Part shown: positions 1-8,369 of the stretch, piece after piece
Layout: the number at the start of each line of letters is the position of its first letter
Numbering within the stretch: the first letter of the stretch is position 1
Assembly: GCA_018242585.1 (NCBI GenBank)
Contig: JAFEBQ010000033.1
Span: 62,001 to 126,000, forward strand
Origin: Planctomycetota bacterium
GTDB lineage: Bacteria > Planctomycetota > Planctomycetia > Pirellulales > PNKZ01
Direction of reading: 5' to 3'
Length of the DNA stretch: 64,000 bases
Notes under the pieces: model-generated
Database searches by the model: none
Seen by the model: the letters and a program-made list of their open reading frames with translations, nothing else
What the model was told of the DNA's origin: nothing
Translations under genes and position numbers: made by a program

Positions 1-453
1 ATTCTGGCCAGCGCCCGAACCGGTGTCGGCATCGAACCGCTTCGTCGCCGGCTGGCGGGACGACAAACGGTTTTCTCTGGCCAAAGCGGCGTCGGCAAAT
101 CGTCGCTGTTGAATGCCATCGAGCCCGGGCTGGCGCTGCGGGTCTCGGCGGTCAGTCGCGAAACGGAGAAAGGGCGTCACACCACGACCACGGCCCAGGT
201 GATTCGCTTGCAACAAGGGGGCTGGGTCGTCGATACACCGGGCCTGCGGCAGTTTCAACTATGGGACGTCGTGCCCGAGGAGGTCGGCAACTGGTATCGC
301 GACTTACGACCACTGGTCGGCCTGTGCCGGTTTCCCGATTGTTCGCACACACACGAAGCGGACTGCGCCGTGAAGAATGGAGTGGCCGACGGCTGGCTCG
401 ACGCGCGGCGTTACGAAAGCTACTGCCAGATTCGGGAAGGGAATCTGGAGTAG
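1..453 (+). CDS. rsgA: Ribosome small-subunit-dependent GTPase RsgA, C-terminal part (5' truncated by window edge)
   Basis: This is the C-terminal half of a circularly permuted GTPase that acts in late 30S subunit maturation and stress control of ribosome assembly. The frame is open from base 1, so the OB-fold and the first G motifs lie upstream of the window. The P-loop SGQSGVGKSS is at about codons 27-36 of the visible part, and the DTPG G3 motif follows a histidine-rich switch region (GRHTTTT). The zinc-binding motif CRFPDCSHTHEADC near the C-terminus has the Cys-x4-Cys-x-His-x5-Cys spacing typical of RsgA. rnpB follows about 240 bases downstream on the same strand. The identification rests on these motifs and is firm. 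Confidence 0.96.
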   Translation: MLASARTGVGIEPLRRRLAGRQTVFSGQSGVGKSSLLNAIEPGLALRVSAVSRETEKGRHTTTTAQVIRLQQGGWVVDTPGLRQFQLWDVVPEEVGNWYRDLRPLVGLCRFPDCSHTHEADCAVKNGVADGWLDARRYESYCQIREGNLE

Positions 454-690
454 GAAATGATGAGTGTGCAGTGATGAGTGATGCATAGAGGGCGCTGGCG
501 CGCGGGCCTCTGGCCCTGCGGCTAAACCGCAAGCGTGCATCCCGCCACTTTCCACACTCCCCTCTCGTATCTCTTATTCCCCACCCCCACGTCCTCCCCG
601 TGGCTTCTGCGCCTTTGCGGTTCAAACCGCCCCTTCCGCCACGTCGTGTGGTCGTGGTTTGTCCGCTCTCGATTGAGTATGCTGGATCAA

Positions 691-1204
691 AGAGTCGGAG
701 TGGGCTGGGCGATCGCTGGCTCGGTTGGCAACAGCCGAGCGGGAGGAAAGTCCGGGCTCCCCAGGGCACTGTGGTGGATAACGTCCACCGGTCGCGAGAC
801 CCGGGAAAGTGCAACAGAAAGCAAACCGCCTCGACCGGCGACTCGCCAGAGTTGTCGGCCCGAGGTAAGGGTGAAACGGTGAGGTAAGAGCTCACCAGCA
901 GGTTGGGTGACCAGCTTGGCTAGGTAAACCCCACAGGGAGCAAAGCCAAACAGAAGGGAAGCCGCTGGGAAACCGCGCGGCGCCGATCGGCCCGATCGGT
1001 CACCACCTTCGGGTAGGCTGCTAAAGAAGCCGAGCAATCGGCTTCGTAGAGAAATGATCGTCGCCGCGGCCGATTGGTCTGCGCGGCAACGAAGGCCCAG
1101 GGTTCAGCGCCGTGGCAACATGCTAGCGGAGCAAGCCCCAGCTTTCAGCGCGCAAGCCAATCGGTCGCGGAACAGAACCCGGCTTACAGGCCCGCTCCGA
1201 CTCT
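691..1204 (+). ncRNA. rnpB: RNase P RNA, bacterial A-type, about 514 nt with an extra stem before J2/4
   Basis: This is the catalytic RNA that cleaves 5' leaders from pre-tRNAs. The ends pair as helix P1: 691-705 is complementary to 1190-1204. Conserved core blocks are present in order: GAGGAAAGTCCGGGCTCC near 741, the CAACAGAAAGCAAACCGCC block near 813, GGTAAGGGTGAAACGGTGAG near 864, the AGGTAAACCCCACAGGGAGC block near 921, GGGTAGGCTGCT near 1012 and ACAGAACCCGGCTTA near 1172. A 14-bp stem (1064-1077 with 1157-1170, one G-U pair) adds about 107 nt between P2 and J2/4, where helix P19 sits in some bacteria. The RNA is therefore much longer than the 377-nt E. coli RNA. A T-run follows at 1205-1211 and may terminate it. 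Confidence 0.95.
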
Positions 1205-1273
1205 CTTTTTTCGCAACCTGGCTGCTCTAGCGCAAGATGAAAATGCGCCGTCCATGGCGCGGTGGCCGATGGC

Positions 1274-1302
1274 GACCCCCGGCCGTCGGCCGGCCGGGGG
1301 TC
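1274..1302. terminator. Strong GC hairpin between rnpB and the convergent RHH gene
   Basis: An 11-bp perfect stem (GACCCCCGGCC with GGCCGGGGGTC) lies between two convergent genes. It has no clear T-run on either side, so it may be a bidirectional transcription or RNA-end barrier rather than a classical intrinsic terminator. Confidence 0.45.
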
Positions 1303-1378
1303 AGGACCACGGCTCATTGAACCAAGCCCCACAGGGCCCGGTAATAGCAGACCCCCCGAGAGGAGCCCGCCGACATCC

Positions 1379-1753
1379 TTATTCGACCGGCACCAGTTGA
1401 TTGTCGATCAACTGGAGCAACTTCGAAATGCACAGCTTGTTCATGCTGGTGCGGCGCTCGTGGGCCTCGAGCCGGAGCGATTCGTGCAAGCTTTGTGGCA
1501 GCCGGACGGTAATGACGCGGGTCGGCTCCTTGCTCGACGCATCGTCACCCCGCTCGCGCAGCCGGGCCATCATGAGCTGCAGCTCGGCATACTCAGTGGT
1601 CCGCTCGAACGTGGCCAGCTCTTCCGGGGTTTTGAAGGTCTCGCGCACCACTCCGCCGACACCCAACACCGACCGGAAAAAAGTCACCCAGTCAGGCGAT
1701 TGTTGGCACAGCTCTTGAGCCTTGCGCATGACCTCTTGTTCCCGTTCACCCAT
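1379..1753 (-). CDS. Ribbon-helix-helix (HicB/CopG-like) small protein of unknown role
   Basis: This 124-residue protein has a C-terminal segment ITVRLPQSLHESLRLEAHE followed by RRTSMNKLCISKL. That pattern matches a ribbon-helix-helix DNA-binding fold as found in HicB C-terminal domains and CopG/Arc regulators. The N-terminal 75 residues are helical and charged and I do not recognise them. The start is the ATG at 1753, because GGAGGAGGA ends a few bases upstream; an upstream in-frame ATG at 1774 lies before that site. No toxin gene is adjacent, so an orphan antitoxin or a transcription regulator is possible. The fold is likely and the function is inference. Confidence 0.75.
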   Translation of the reverse strand: MGEREQEVMRKAQELCQQSPDWVTFFRSVLGVGGVVRETFKTPEELATFERTTEYAELQLMMARLRERGDDASSKEPTRVITVRLPQSLHESLRLEAHERRTSMNKLCISKLLQLIDNQLVPVE

Positions 1754-2318
1754 GATCTCCTCCTCCAATTTCAATAGCCGAAGTCCTTTTCGACGACACC
1801 ACGGTCGCCGTCATATACGTTGATCTTTGCAATCAAGTCAAGGGCAGCATCGATATCGTTGCAAGCTTGAGACTTACAGCGATTTTGCCAGCGTGCTTAA
1901 AAAATGCACGGTCCTGCCCGAATTGGGGCACGAGATCGATTGCCTGTTCGCTAGGCAATAGCCAAAAGTAAACTTTCCCAAGTGTCCATTGGCTGGCCCC
2001 GTTGGGGCTGGACTGGGGCTTTGGTAAAGTTTGTCGACCGCGCCGAGTTTTCTTGGCGTTGCGCCAAGTCTGGACACGATAAGCGTTAGCGCGCTTAATG
2101 TGGCCTTGCTCGCGTGCGCGAAATGAGGAGCGAGCTAAAAACTTCTCGGCTTTTTGGGGCGAAAAACTGGCGGGCAAATCCAGCCGGTTCTCCCCATGAC
2201 GGGTCACCGCTGGTCGTCGTCTCACCGGCGACGCTGTCACCGGTGGGCCGGCCTCGCAGGACGCTCCGAGAAGCCACCGAAACCGGAGTATTGGACCGAA
2301 CATCAAGGTGTGAGTCGC
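1754..2318. other. 565-bp intergenic region with short palindromes, no gene seen
   Basis: I found no convincing coding frame or RNA gene here. Small inverted repeats are visible, for example ATTGCCTGTTCGCTAGGCAA near 1938 and TTGGCGTTGCGCCAA near 2053. The region separates divergently transcribed genes, so it should hold promoters for both, but I see no clear consensus boxes. Confidence 0.5.
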
Positions 2319-4139
2319 ATGGACGTACTATTCGCCGCAGGCGATTTGGAATGGAAGGCCCTGGTGACCCTGGCCGTGGTGGGGGGCGTGCTGGTTCTGC
2401 TGATGTCACCCCGGGCCAAGGCCGACATCGTCCTAATCGGCGCGGTCACCGTGCTGCTAGCTCTGGGCATCCTCACCAGCCAGCAAGCCCTTGACGGGTT
2501 GGCCAACGAAGGGATGGTGACCGTCGCGGTTCTGTACATCGTCAGTGCCGCGGTGCGCGAAACCGGCGGCATCGACTGGATCGCCCATCGCACCTTGGGG
2601 CGTCCTAAAACTTCGACCGAGGCCGTCGCCCGGCTGGTGGTGCCGACCACGGTGATGAGCGCCTTTGTCAACAATACGCCCCTGGTGGCCATGCTCATTC
2701 CAGTGGTCAGCGACTGGTGCAAGAAAAATCGGGTCTCGCCGTCCAAACTGATGATCCCGTTGAGCTACGCCGCCATCCTGGGGGGGACTTGCACCCTGAT
2801 CGGCACCAGCACCAACTTGGTCGTCGAAGGATTGCTGCGGAAGCATAACGACAGTCTTCCCGAGGCGGCCCGGGCCGGGGCCCACTACCTGGGCATGTTC
2901 GATATCACTTGGGTCGGCGTGCCGGCCGCACTCATCGGTGGCGTCTTCCTGATTCTCGGCTCCAAGATTCTTCCCGATCGCCAACCCGCGTTGAGCGAAC
3001 TGGACGACCCGCGGCAGTACACCATCGAAATGATGGTCCCGCAGGACAGCCCCTTGATTGGCCAGACGATCGAACAAGCCGGCCTGCGTCACTTGCCGGG
3101 AGTGTTCTTGGCCGAGATCGATCGCGGTGGGCGCATCCTGCCTGCCGTCTCGCCCGACGAGACGCTATACGGTGGCGACCGGCTGGTGTTTGTGGGCATC
3201 GTCGAGTCGGTGGTCGATCTGCAGCGCCTGCGCGGCTTGCAGCCCGCCACTGACCAGGTGTTCAAGCTGAGCGAGCCACGCAGCAGTCGGTGTTTGACTG
3301 AGGCGGTGGTGTCGGACACCTGCCCTCTGGTGGGCCAGACGATTCGCGACGGCCGGTTTCGCTCGCGCTATAACGCGGCCATTCTGGCCGTGGCTCGCAA
3401 TGGTGAGCGCCTGAAGCAAAAGGTCGGCGACATCGTCCTGCAACCGGGTGACACCTTGCTGATGGAAAGCTCGCCGTCATTCGTCGAAGAGCATAAGAAC
3501 CGGCGCGACTTCTTCCTGGTCAGCCGATTGGAGGATTCCAACCCGCCGCGGCACGATCGGGCGCCCCTCGCGCTGGCCATCCTGGTGGCGATGGTGGTCG
3601 TCGTCGGGCTGGGCTGGATGAGCATGTTGAAGGCGGGCCTACTGGCTTCGGCCCTGATGATCCTGACGCGGTGCTGCTCGATCAGCGCGGCGCGGCGGAG
3701 CATCGACCTGGAAACGCTGCTGGCGATTGCCGCCTCGTTCGCCTTGGGCAAGGCACTCGATACGACGAACGCCGCCGAGATCATCGCCACGCGGATGATC
3801 GACCTGGCCGGCGAACAGCCTTGGGTAACGCTGGGGATCGTCTACCTGATCACGCTAGTCGTTACCGAGCTAATCACCAACAACGCCGCGGCGGCGCTGA
3901 TGTTTCCGTTCGCGATGGCCACGGCCGAGAAATTGAACGTCAGTCCAATGCCGTTTGTGATCGTAATCATGATGGCCGCCAGCGCCGGGTTCGCCACGCC
4001 GATCGGGTATCAGACGAACCTGATGGTCTACGGTCCCGGCGGTTATCGCTTCAGCGACTACGTGAAGATTGGCGTGCCGCTTGACATTTTGATCATGATC
4101 GTCACCGTGGCCGTCACGCCATTCGTTTGGCCATTCTAG
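2319..4139 (+). CDS. SLC13/DASS-type anion or Na+-coupled permease with two TrkA-C (RCK_C) domains
   Basis: This 606-residue inner-membrane transporter has N-terminal membrane segments from about residue 13, a family-typical re-entrant motif with SAFVNNTPLVAMLIPVV and a GTSTNL motif, two soluble TrkA-C domains in the middle (about residues 220-380) and a second membrane half with ELITNNAAAALMFPFAMA. This is the arrangement of SLC13/DASS proteins with regulatory RCK_C domains. The substrate (dicarboxylate, sulfate or another anion) cannot be read from sequence. The ATG at 2319 is chosen because upstream in-frame sequence from 2154 is Arg/Pro-rich and not membrane-like. The gene is monocistronic and convergent with the ABC ATPase gene. 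Confidence 0.9.
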   Translation: MDVLFAAGDLEWKALVTLAVVGGVLVLLMSPRAKADIVLIGAVTVLLALGILTSQQALDGLANEGMVTVAVLYIVSAAVRETGGIDWIAHRTLGRPKTSTEAVARLVVPTTVMSAFVNNTPLVAMLIPVVSDWCKKNRVSPSKLMIPLSYAAILGGTCTLIGTSTNLVVEGLLRKHNDSLPEAARAGAHYLGMFDITWVGVPAALIGGVFLILGSKILPDRQPALSELDDPRQYTIEMMVPQDSPLIGQTIEQAGLRHLPGVFLAEIDRGGRILPAVSPDETLYGGDRLVFVGIVESVVDLQRLRGLQPATDQVFKLSEPRSSRCLTEAVVSDTCPLVGQTIRDGRFRSRYNAAILAVARNGERLKQKVGDIVLQPGDTLLMESSPSFVEEHKNRRDFFLVSRLEDSNPPRHDRAPLALAILVAMVVVVGLGWMSMLKAGLLASALMILTRCCSISAARRSIDLETLLAIAASFALGKALDTTNAAEIIATRMIDLAGEQPWVTLGIVYLITLVVTELITNNAAAALMFPFAMATAEKLNVSPMPFVIVIMMAASAGFATPIGYQTNLMVYGPGGYRFSDYVKIGVPLDILIMIVTVAVTPFVWPF

Positions 4140-4145
4140 CCACAA

Positions 4146-4172
4146 AGCCTCCGGTCATTGACCGGGGGCTAA
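4146..4172. terminator. Bidirectional hairpin between convergent genes
   Basis: The stem AGCCTCCGGTCA / TTGACCGGGGGCT lies in the 43-bp gap between the SLC13 gene and the convergent ABC ATPase gene. It lacks a long T-run, so it is a weak bidirectional terminator candidate. Confidence 0.5.
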
Positions 4173-4182
4173 AGGCAAGTCA

Positions 4183-4950
4183 TTACGCCAGCACGTTGCG
4201 CAAGAACTCTTGCGTCCGTTGGGCACGCGGGGCGTCGATCACGTCGCAAGGCGGACCTTCTTCGATCACACGACCGCCGCACAGGACGAACACCCGATCG
4301 GCCGCGCGCCGGGCAAAGCCGATCTCGTGGGTCACCACAACTAGCGTCATCCCTTCGCGCTTTAGATTGGTGAGCACTTCGAGTACTTCGTACTTCAGCT
4401 CGGGGTCCAGGGCGCTGGTAATCTCGTCGCAAAGCAGTGCCTGGGGCTGCATGGCCAGCGCTCGGGCAATCGCCACCCGTTGCTTCTGGCCGCCTGACAG
4501 TTGCTGCGGATAAGCATCACAACGGTCCCCCAGCCCCACGCGGTCGAGCAGTTGCTGGCCGGCCCTGCGGGCCTCGGCATTGGAACGCCCCAGCACGCGC
4601 ATTGGCCCCAGCACCACGTTCTCGATCGCCGTCAAATGTGGGAACAACTGGAAATCCTGGAACACCATGCCGACCAGCCGGCGGACATCACGAGTGGCGC
4701 GGCCGTTGCCCCGGCCCGAGCCATTCGGCGCGAGCGAGTGCGGTCCAACGCGGACCTCGCCTTGGTCGAGCGTGTTCAGTCCGTTGATGCAGCGTAGCAG
4801 CGTGCTCTTGCCGCCGCCGCTGGGGCCAATCAGGGCCACGGTCTCGCCTTGCCGGATCGACAGGCTGACATCGTCCAAGATGACGCGCGGGCCAAACCGC
4901 TTGCAGACGCCCCGAATGTCGATCAGCACGTCGTTCGCATTATCGCTCAT
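4183..4950 (-). CDS. Polar amino-acid ABC transporter ATP-binding protein (GlnQ-like)
   Basis: This 255-residue cytoplasmic ATPase would power import of a polar amino acid. It has Walker A GPSGGGKST at residues 42-50, a Q-loop VFQDFQLFPH near 97-105, the signature LSGGQKQR at 151-158, Walker B ALLCDE at 171-176 and the switch His in VVVTHE near 208. The pattern QLFPHLTAIENV and the 255-residue length are typical of the GlnQ/HisP family. No permease or binding protein is adjacent. The only matching partner in this window is the binding-protein/permease fusion at 61028-62686, which lacks its own ATPase. The family is certain; the pairing is inferred. Confidence 0.93.
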   Translation of the reverse strand: MSDNANDVLIDIRGVCKRFGPRVILDDVSLSIRQGETVALIGPSGGGKSTLLRCINGLNTLDQGEVRVGPHSLAPNGSGRGNGRATRDVRRLVGMVFQDFQLFPHLTAIENVVLGPMRVLGRSNAEARRAGQQLLDRVGLGDRCDAYPQQLSGGQKQRVAIARALAMQPQALLCDEITSALDPELKYEVLEVLTNLKREGMTLVVVTHEIGFARRAADRVFVLCGGRVIEEGPPCDVIDAPRAQRTQEFLRNVLA

Positions 4951-4973
4951 TGGGCCTCAAGCTCCCGAATGTT

Positions 4974-5684
4974 TTACGAGGTGCGCGGAATCTCGAGCAA
5001 TTCGTAAATCCGGTGATCGGCCAGACTGTCGGCCACCAGCATCGCGCCGGCGAAATCATGCCGCAGACTGTGCCCGCCGGGCACCGCGACGGCCACCGCT
5101 CCGGCTGCCACGGCGGCGCGACAGCCATTTTGACTGTCTTCGAGGACCATCATCTGGTGCGGCGCGATTTGCAGTCGATGGGCGGCTTTCAGGTAAATCT
5201 CCGGGTGCGGCTTGCCGTCGGTGACATCTTCGGAGGTCATCACAAAACTGAATCGCGGCTCGAGCGTGAACTTGCCCAGCACGTTGGTAGCGAAGCGGCG
5301 GCCGCTGCTGGTGGCGATCGCTTTGGGGATGCCCACCGCTTCAAGCGACGCCAGCAACTCGATCAAGCCGGGCATGGTGGCGAGCTTGGTGTCGAGGATC
5401 CCCTCGAAGATTTGCTCGGTCTCCAACTGCAACTGTTCGACGGTGTCCGTAAGCTGATGCCAGTCGATCATGATCTGCAGCGACACGCGCCCTGGCCGCC
5501 CCATCATCCGGTCGAGCAGCTCGGGCGGAAAGTCGCGATCGCGGCGGCGCAGCAACTCGGTCCCGACCCCCTGGTACAAATCCTCGGTATTGAACATCAA
5601 GCCGTCGAGGTCGAAGACCACGGCGCGAATCCGACGCGGCCGCGAACCAATTGGCGAATCGTTGACCGTCATGCGAACCAGCAT
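4974..5684 (-). CDS. HAD-superfamily hydrolase, beta-phosphoglucomutase/phosphatase-like
   Basis: This 236-residue cytosolic protein carries HAD motif I FDLDGLMFNTED (nucleophile Asp25, acid/base Asp27), motif II ATSSG near residue 125 and motif IV VLEDSQNG near residue 182 with a preceding KPHPEIY segment. The cap insertion after motif I is helical, as in subclass IA enzymes such as phosphoglycolate phosphatase and beta-phosphoglucomutase. The substrate is probably a small sugar or glycolytic phosphate but cannot be decided. The gene may start at ATG 5684 or at the in-frame ATG 5672; a GAGG-like site fits 5672 slightly better. It lies between the ABC ATPase and the Nudix gene on the same strand. 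Confidence 0.9.
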   Translation of the reverse strand: MLVRMTVNDSPIGSRPRRIRAVVFDLDGLMFNTEDLYQGVGTELLRRRDRDFPPELLDRMMGRPGRVSLQIMIDWHQLTDTVEQLQLETEQIFEGILDTKLATMPGLIELLASLEAVGIPKAIATSSGRRFATNVLGKFTLEPRFSFVMTSEDVTDGKPHPEIYLKAAHRLQIAPHQMMVLEDSQNGCRAAVAAGAVAVAVPGGHSLRHDFAGAMLVADSLADHRIYELLEIPRTS

Positions 5685-5708
5685 TTCCTCGTGAGGACAG
5701 AAGTGTGA

Positions 5709-6380
5709 TCAAACCGGCGATAACAGATCGTCGCAAATCGCCGCCAATTCGCCAAGGACCAGCAGCGTGGCCCCCCAGATGTGGTCCTGCTGCCACGACA
5801 AATGAGGCACGGTGAAACCAAATTCGCCCCGTCGGCGCTCGTGGCTGCCATAGTTGCCCCGGTCGAGCAGCGCCGCCAGCGGCAATTCGATCAGCCGCGA
5901 AACCTCGCTCGGCTCGGGACGCATGTCGATCCGTCGATCGACCACGGCCAGCCAGGGCTGCATGTCGAAGTTGCTCGAAAAGACATACACCGGCGACAGC
6001 GGCCCAAGCAGCTTGACCTCGGCGCGCGGCACGCCGAGTTCTTCTTCGAGTTCTCTCAGCGCCGCCTGATCGCTCGTCTCGCCCGGCTCGATATGTCCGC
6101 CGGGCAGGCTCACCTGGCCGGCATGGTGCGCGAGCGTTTCGGCGCGGACCACCAGCGGCAAATGCCAGGCCCCCAGGTGCGGATACAACAGCGCGACGAC
6201 GGCCGCGCGGCGCGCATCGTGCGCCGGCCTGTCAAAGTGTCGGCCATAACTCATCGTCGGCGCATACGCCGCTTGGACCGCTGGCCCGGGCAGTCCGGCC
6301 GCGATTCGACGCGCAAGTTCCGCCGGCAGATCGTTGGGCAAGGCAACTCGCTTTGCAACAAAGTAGCGTGCCGAGCCCAA
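5709..6380 (-). CDS. Nudix hydrolase, CoA pyrophosphatase (NudL)-like
   Basis: The Nudix box spans residues 95-117, beginning GHIEPGE and continuing RELEEELGV, with every consensus residue in place. The preceding segment LAHHAGQVSLPGG resembles the extra motif of the CoA pyrophosphatase subfamily, which hydrolyses CoA to phosphopantetheine and 3',5'-ADP. The protein has 223 residues, a usual length. The longest frame begins with TTG directly after the TAA of the upstream membrane-protein gene, so the true start is uncertain, but homology-like sequence (LPAELARRIAAG) begins early and favours a start near 6380. It is probably co-transcribed with the genes on either side. Confidence 0.88.
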   Translation of the reverse strand: MGSARYFVAKRVALPNDLPAELARRIAAGLPGPAVQAAYAPTMSYGRHFDRPAHDARRAAVVALLYPHLGAWHLPLVVRAETLAHHAGQVSLPGGHIEPGETSDQAALRELEEELGVPRAEVKLLGPLSPVYVFSSNFDMQPWLAVVDRRIDMRPEPSEVSRLIELPLAALLDRGNYGSHERRRGEFGFTVPHLSWQQDHIWGATLLVLGELAAICDDLLSPV

Positions 6381-7973
6381 TTACTTGGCAGACTCGGCGC
6401 GCCGCAGATCGTAAATCGCGTAGGAATTATTCTGATACACGCACGGCAGAGCAAGGGGCGGCTCGGCCGCGGTCAACACGTAGTCGGCCCCGTAATGCCG
6501 AGCCACGCGCTGGACGTGGGCCGCGCTGGTGTCGGCCAGCGCCGAATAGAACCGCGGACCTGACGTGTTGCCGGTGCCAAACACGTCGAGCATTCGCTGC
6601 CACCAGGCGATGATCTCGCCGGCGTGCTGGGGCACGTCTTTCCAAGTGACCACCTCGCCGCGCTCCGCGTACCACTTGAACGTCTGCGACGCGCGCGGCG
6701 TCAGGAACAACGCCGTCGGCGCGGTGTTCTGTTTGGCCCAAGCGCAGGCCTCGCGCCAATCGCCATAGTCCCACACCTTGCCCGGGCCATCGGCCCGCGG
6801 GACGCCCAGCGCTCGGCGATCGCGCGACAGCAGGCCAAAGTGCAACACCACCAGCACGACGATCAACGCCACGGCCCATTGGGTGCGCGAGCGTAGCGCC
6901 GCGATCCGCCGTCCACGCGCCAGCCACGACACCGCCGTGATCGACACGCCGACTGGAATCGCCACGTCGGCCAGTCGGAACCAGTAATAACGCAGCATGT
7001 TCGCCGCTTGGGCTGGATGGGACGGAGCAATCAGGCTGATCAACCCGCCGATCACGGCAATCAGCAGCGCGCCGAATACAAACCGGCGCAGCACGCGCTC
7101 GCCGGGCCCCACTCGCAGCAATGCCGCCGTCGCCAGCCAGACACAACTCAAGAGTGCGAATCGTTCGAGACCGTGCGGCGTGAAGCCGGCCGGCCACAAG
7201 TGGTGGGGCAGCCGCTGATAGACGTAAATCTCGCTCGCTTGTGCCAGCAAGCCGGCACCGACACCACGGCTCAACCAGACGCCCGAGATCACTCCCGGCA
7301 GCGAAAAGATTCCACCGCCGATCAGGCCGGGCATGATTTCGCGCAGTCGCGGCGCGGTCGGTGTTATTACCCAAGCGAACATCAACGCCAGCGTCGCCCA
7401 GCCACCGACCAGGACGTGGACGCCCGCCGCCGCGCCCGAGAGCAAGAACGCCAGGTTCCATTGTCCGCGCACGCCGCGGGCCAGCGACGAGAAAACGAGT
7501 GCGTACGCGAAGCTCTTGGCCTCGAAGCCGCCGACGAACCATTCGCCCGCTTCGTGAAATCGCGAGTTGAGCGCCACGGCCCCCCCCGCGGCCAGCACCG
7601 TCCACAGGGGTCGGCGAAACAGGGCGTGACCCAGCCGCTGCCAGCCCCAGGCCAGCGCCAGCCAGGTGAGCAATCGCCCGGTCCACGCCGCCTGTTCCAA
7701 CGACATCAACGTCGTCAGCCAGCCAAGGGTGAAATAAAACGTGGCATGCGAATCGGACGAGTCGAGAAAGAAATCACGCCCGCACCAGTCGGGCTGCCAG
7801 AAGTGCCGGGCCTTACAAAGATAATGCGCTTCGTTCGGGTCCGGCGGCAGCCAGCTTGCTTCGAGCGCGAACACCCCGACCAACAGGACAAATTCCAGCA
7901 ACGAACGCCAACAGATTCGCGACGCGCGCCGGGGCCGCGGCGCAGCATCGGCGCCGCTCGGCGGGCCGCTCAT
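6381..7973 (-). CDS. Large multi-pass membrane protein, possible GT-C-type enzyme, unknown
   Basis: This 530-residue protein has roughly ten hydrophobic segments and a soluble C-terminal region of about 130 residues. The N-terminal pattern, a membrane anchor followed by a loop with NEAHYLCKARHF and CGRDFFLDSSDSHATFYFTL, recalls the first periplasmic loop of GT-C glycosyltransferases and other large planctomycete membrane proteins. I cannot identify a family with confidence. The start codon overlaps the stop of the upstream 118-residue gene by four bases (7970-7973), so translation is probably coupled. The Nudix gene follows immediately downstream. The gene is certain and the function is not. 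Confidence 0.8.
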   Translation of the reverse strand: MSGPPSGADAAPRPRRASRICWRSLLEFVLLVGVFALEASWLPPDPNEAHYLCKARHFWQPDWCGRDFFLDSSDSHATFYFTLGWLTTLMSLEQAAWTGRLLTWLALAWGWQRLGHALFRRPLWTVLAAGGAVALNSRFHEAGEWFVGGFEAKSFAYALVFSSLARGVRGQWNLAFLLSGAAAGVHVLVGGWATLALMFAWVITPTAPRLREIMPGLIGGGIFSLPGVISGVWLSRGVGAGLLAQASEIYVYQRLPHHLWPAGFTPHGLERFALLSCVWLATAALLRVGPGERVLRRFVFGALLIAVIGGLISLIAPSHPAQAANMLRYYWFRLADVAIPVGVSITAVSWLARGRRIAALRSRTQWAVALIVVLVVLHFGLLSRDRRALGVPRADGPGKVWDYGDWREACAWAKQNTAPTALFLTPRASQTFKWYAERGEVVTWKDVPQHAGEIIAWWQRMLDVFGTGNTSGPRFYSALADTSAAHVQRVARHYGADYVLTAAEPPLALPCVYQNNSYAIYDLRRAESAK

Positions 7974-8326
7974 GGGACGGCCGGCGCTGGGGCCAGCAGC
8001 CGGGCGATTTCTTCAACGGCCACGCGCAGCGACTGGAGCGCCATCTTGAAATTGGTGTGGGTCGAAACATTCGGCAGGATTTCTTCGTATTGCTCAACCG
8101 AGCGTTGCAAGCGGCTGAGCTTCTTGCGGGCCACCTTCAGGTATTCGACGGGGTCGTTGTTCTTGAGCGCCGGTCCCACCGCCAGGCAATAGTCGTATAG
8201 CTCGCGCACCACCTCGGGTAGCTCATCGCTCTCTTCCATCTCTTCCGAATGCTTCAGGAAGGTGCGCACCAGCCAGACATGGCTGAGCTGCCGGTCGAGC
8301 GCTTGCATCAGTTCGAGATCGGTCAT
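7970..8326 (-). CDS. Conserved-looking helical 118-residue protein of unknown function
   Basis: The protein is soluble, predicted all-helical and charged (for example HSEEMEESDELPEVVRELYD and KKLSRLQRSVEQYEEIL). It has no signal peptide and no catalytic motif I recognise. It is the first gene of a coupled pair: its TGA overlaps the ATG of the 530-residue membrane protein. It could be a small accessory or regulatory partner of that membrane protein, but nothing in the sequence proves it. Confidence 0.75.
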   Translation of the reverse strand: MTDLELMQALDRQLSHVWLVRTFLKHSEEMEESDELPEVVRELYDYCLAVGPALKNNDPVEYLKVARKKLSRLQRSVEQYEEILPNVSTHTNFKMALQSLRVAVEEIARLLAPAPAVP

Positions 8327-8369
8327 GGCGTGCTACCCACCGACACGAGCAAAACGACGGAACTGGCTA

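Noticed and set aside
152-895. 247-codon minus-strand frame across the rsgA end and rnpB
   Set aside because: It is antisense to the RsgA coding frame and to the conserved RNase P RNA core, with Arg/Pro/Ser-rich shadow composition.
2154-2318. N-terminal extension of the SLC13-type permease
   Set aside because: It is Arg/Pro-rich, not membrane-like, and precedes a proper ATG at 2319.
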